From the NCBI GenBank assembly GCA_902794395.1, contig CADBHB010000008.1:1-64000 (forward strand): a stretch of DNA of 64,000 nucleotides. The letters run 5' to 3'. The translations under genes and the position numbers were made by a program. The DNA comes from an uncultured Ruminococcus sp. GTDB lineage: Bacteria; Bacillota; Clostridia; Oscillospirales; Acutalibacteraceae. Below, piece after piece: positions 62,729 through 64,000 of the stretch (position 1 is the stretch's first letter; each line of letters begins with the position of its first letter). The notes below the pieces were generated by a model. The model saw only the letters and a program-made list of their open reading frames with translations. It had not been told where the DNA came from and ran no database searches.

Positions 62729-62731
62729 GCC

Positions 62732-64000
62732 ATGAAAGATTCTTCCGTTAAAAAAGTATTACACCAACTCCGTCCATATCGCCTGCTGCTTATTGCGGCG
62801 GTGCTGTGCGCGCTGGTGAGCGTGTCGCTGACGCTCCTTGTCCCCGTGCTGGTCGGTCGCGCTATAGATCACATCATCGGAAAGGGTGAGGTCGGCTTCG
62901 GCGACGTTGCCCGCATACTCGGCTACATCGGCGCAGCCGTGGCAGGCGTTACAATATGCCAATGGCTGATGACCTACCTTGTAAACTCCATAAGCTGCAA
63001 GACCGTGCGCGACCTGCGCAGGCAGGTATTCCGCAAGCTGAACACCGTGCCGCTGAGCACCATAGACACCCACGGTCACGGCGACCTTATCAGCCGCGTC
63101 ATAAACGACGTTGACGCCGTGGGCGACGGTCTAACCCAGTTTTTCCTACAGCTTTTGTCGGGCGTGATAACTATAATCGGCACGCTGGTATTCATGCTGC
63201 TGACCGACTGGCGCATAGCGCTGGCGGTGTTTTTCCTCACTCCCCTGTCGCTCTTTGTGGCGGGATTCATCGGCAAGCTGAGCGCAAGGCGCTTTCGCGA
63301 GCAGCAGATATTGCAGGGCGAAATTTCATCCTTCGTAGAGGAGTACGTAGGCAACCAAAGGCTGGTAAAGGCGTTCGCCTACGAGCAGCGCTCCTATGAG
63401 GCGTTCGACCGCTTCAACACCACCCTGCTGGACGTAGGCTTCAAGGCGCAGTACGCGGGCGCTCTCGCCAACCCCACCACCCGACTGGTGAACGCCATAG
63501 TATATGCCGCGGTGGGCATCATCGGCGCCCTTACGGTGCTGTCGGGTTCACTTACGGTAGGAGGACTGTCCTGCTTCCTCACCTATGCCAACCAGTACAC
63601 CAAGCCCTTCAACGAGGTAACGGGCGTTTTAACTCAGCTTCAAACAGGCATAGCTGCCGCGTCGCGCGTTTTTGAGGTGCTGGAGCTGGAGGACGAGACC
63701 CCCGACCGCGCCGACGCGCCTTCGCCCGCACGCAGGGGCGAGGTGAGCATACGCGACGTAAGCTTTTCCTACACCCCCGACAAGCCGCTCATACGGCATT
63801 TCTCGCTTGAGGTGCCCGCAGGCACCCGCGTGGCGATAGTGGGTCCCACAGGCTGCGGCAAGACCACCCTGATAAACCTGCTGATGCGCTTTTACGACGT
63901 AGACAGCGGCGCCGTATTGGTTGACGGCACCGACATCCGCCTGATGAAGCGCGACGACCTGCGCTCGCGCTGCGGAATGGTGCTGCAGGACAGCTGGCTG
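62732..64000 (+). CDS. ABC half-exporter, partner of the preceding gene (runs off the right edge)
   Basis: 423 codons are visible with no stop, so the C-terminus is outside the window. The membrane domain starts VLHQLRPYRLLLIAAVLCAL and includes HGHGDLISRVINDVDAVGDG and GNQRLVKAFAYEQRSYEAFD, typical of exporter coupling helices. The ATPase domain begins RRGEVSIRDVSFSYTPDKPL, with Walker A VGPTGCGKTTLINLLMRFYD and Q-loop RCGMVLQDSWL at the window end. Signature and Walker B cannot be checked. It is likely the canonical-site half of a heterodimer with the upstream gene. The start codon has no Shine-Dalgarno site. Confidence 0.92.
   Translation, partial: MKDSSVKKVLHQLRPYRLLLIAAVLCALVSVSLTLLVPVLVGRAIDHIIGKGEVGFGDVARILGYIGAAVAGVTICQWLMTYLVNSISCKTVRDLRRQVFRKLNTVPLSTIDTHGHGDLISRVINDVDAVGDGLTQFFLQLLSGVITIIGTLVFMLLTDWRIALAVFFLTPLSLFVAGFIGKLSARRFREQQILQGEISSFVEEYVGNQRLVKAFAYEQRSYEAFDRFNTTLLDVGFKAQYAGALANPTTRLVNAIVYAAVGIIGALTVLSGSLTVGGLSCFLTYANQYTKPFNEVTGVLTQLQTGIAAASRVFEVLELEDETPDRADAPSPARRGEVSIRDVSFSYTPDKPLIRHFSLEVPAGTRVAIVGPTGCGKTTLINLLMRFYDVDSGAVLVDGTDIRLMKRDDLRSRCGMVLQDSWL

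Overview
The window reads as a chromosomal segment of a Gram-positive anaerobe of the Clostridia, most likely an Oscillospiraceae/Ruminococcaceae gut-type bacterium. This is inferred from gene content, not from a marker gene. The evidence is: a V-type ATPase operon in the Enterococcus ntp order, a ctsR-mcsA-mcsB-clpC heat-shock operon, a SigH-type sigma factor, acetate kinase, Gram-positive cell-wall hydrolases, lipoproteins, and dense -35/-10 promoters with 17-bp spacers. No rRNA or CRISPR array is visible. One complete tRNA gene, tRNA-Leu(CAG), is present.

Layout. 1-2112 is a patchwork of intact and broken accessory genes: an unknown fragment, a methyltransferase, a nitrilase joined to the start of an LD-carboxypeptidase, and a GNAT stub. 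2350-4862 holds a divergent AraC regulator and MATE exporter with two palindromes between them. 5076-13675 carries tRNA-Leu, a beta-helix lipoprotein, glgB with a histone-like tail, tmcAL divergent from ackA, small membrane proteins, a C39-like peptidase and a YbjQ protein. 13694-17728 is a giant RND permease with about 290 extra residues of coiled coil. 18215-27117 is the V-ATPase operon; its proteolipid has the Na+-binding residues. 27263-34332 (minus strand) holds an exported PPC-like protein, clpC-mcsB-mcsA-ctsR with two CtsR boxes, a zinc-ribbon protein and sigH.

34564-49518 is mostly plus-strand housekeeping: comM-like ATPase, DUF1858, trmK, nif3-like, trmB, a lipoprotein followed by a two-component system, yqhQ, prmC, recA, recX, rimO, pgsA and cysS. 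49576-55263 is a cell-envelope neighbourhood: polysaccharide deacetylase, L,D-transpeptidase, GH25 lysozyme and M23 endopeptidase. Between these lie an unrecognised protein built from two copies of one unit and a candidate small RNA. 55569-60358 contains trmL and the glycolytic series pgk-tpiA-gpmI. 60421-60831 is a non-coding scar made of nested inverted repeats next to the 3' part of a tRNA. 60905-64000 is a pair of ABC half-exporters; the second runs off the right edge.

Most worth a second look: the duplicated unknown protein (51987-52517), the short promoter-to-terminator transcript (53654-53763), a dispersed 160-190 bp repeat family found once inside the V-ATPase operon and once supplying a stop codon, the inverted-repeat/tRNA scar, the hairpin hiding the ribosome-binding site of the deacetylase gene, and the RND coiled-coil insertion. 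I did not find a clear multi-gene defence or biosynthetic system that is new.
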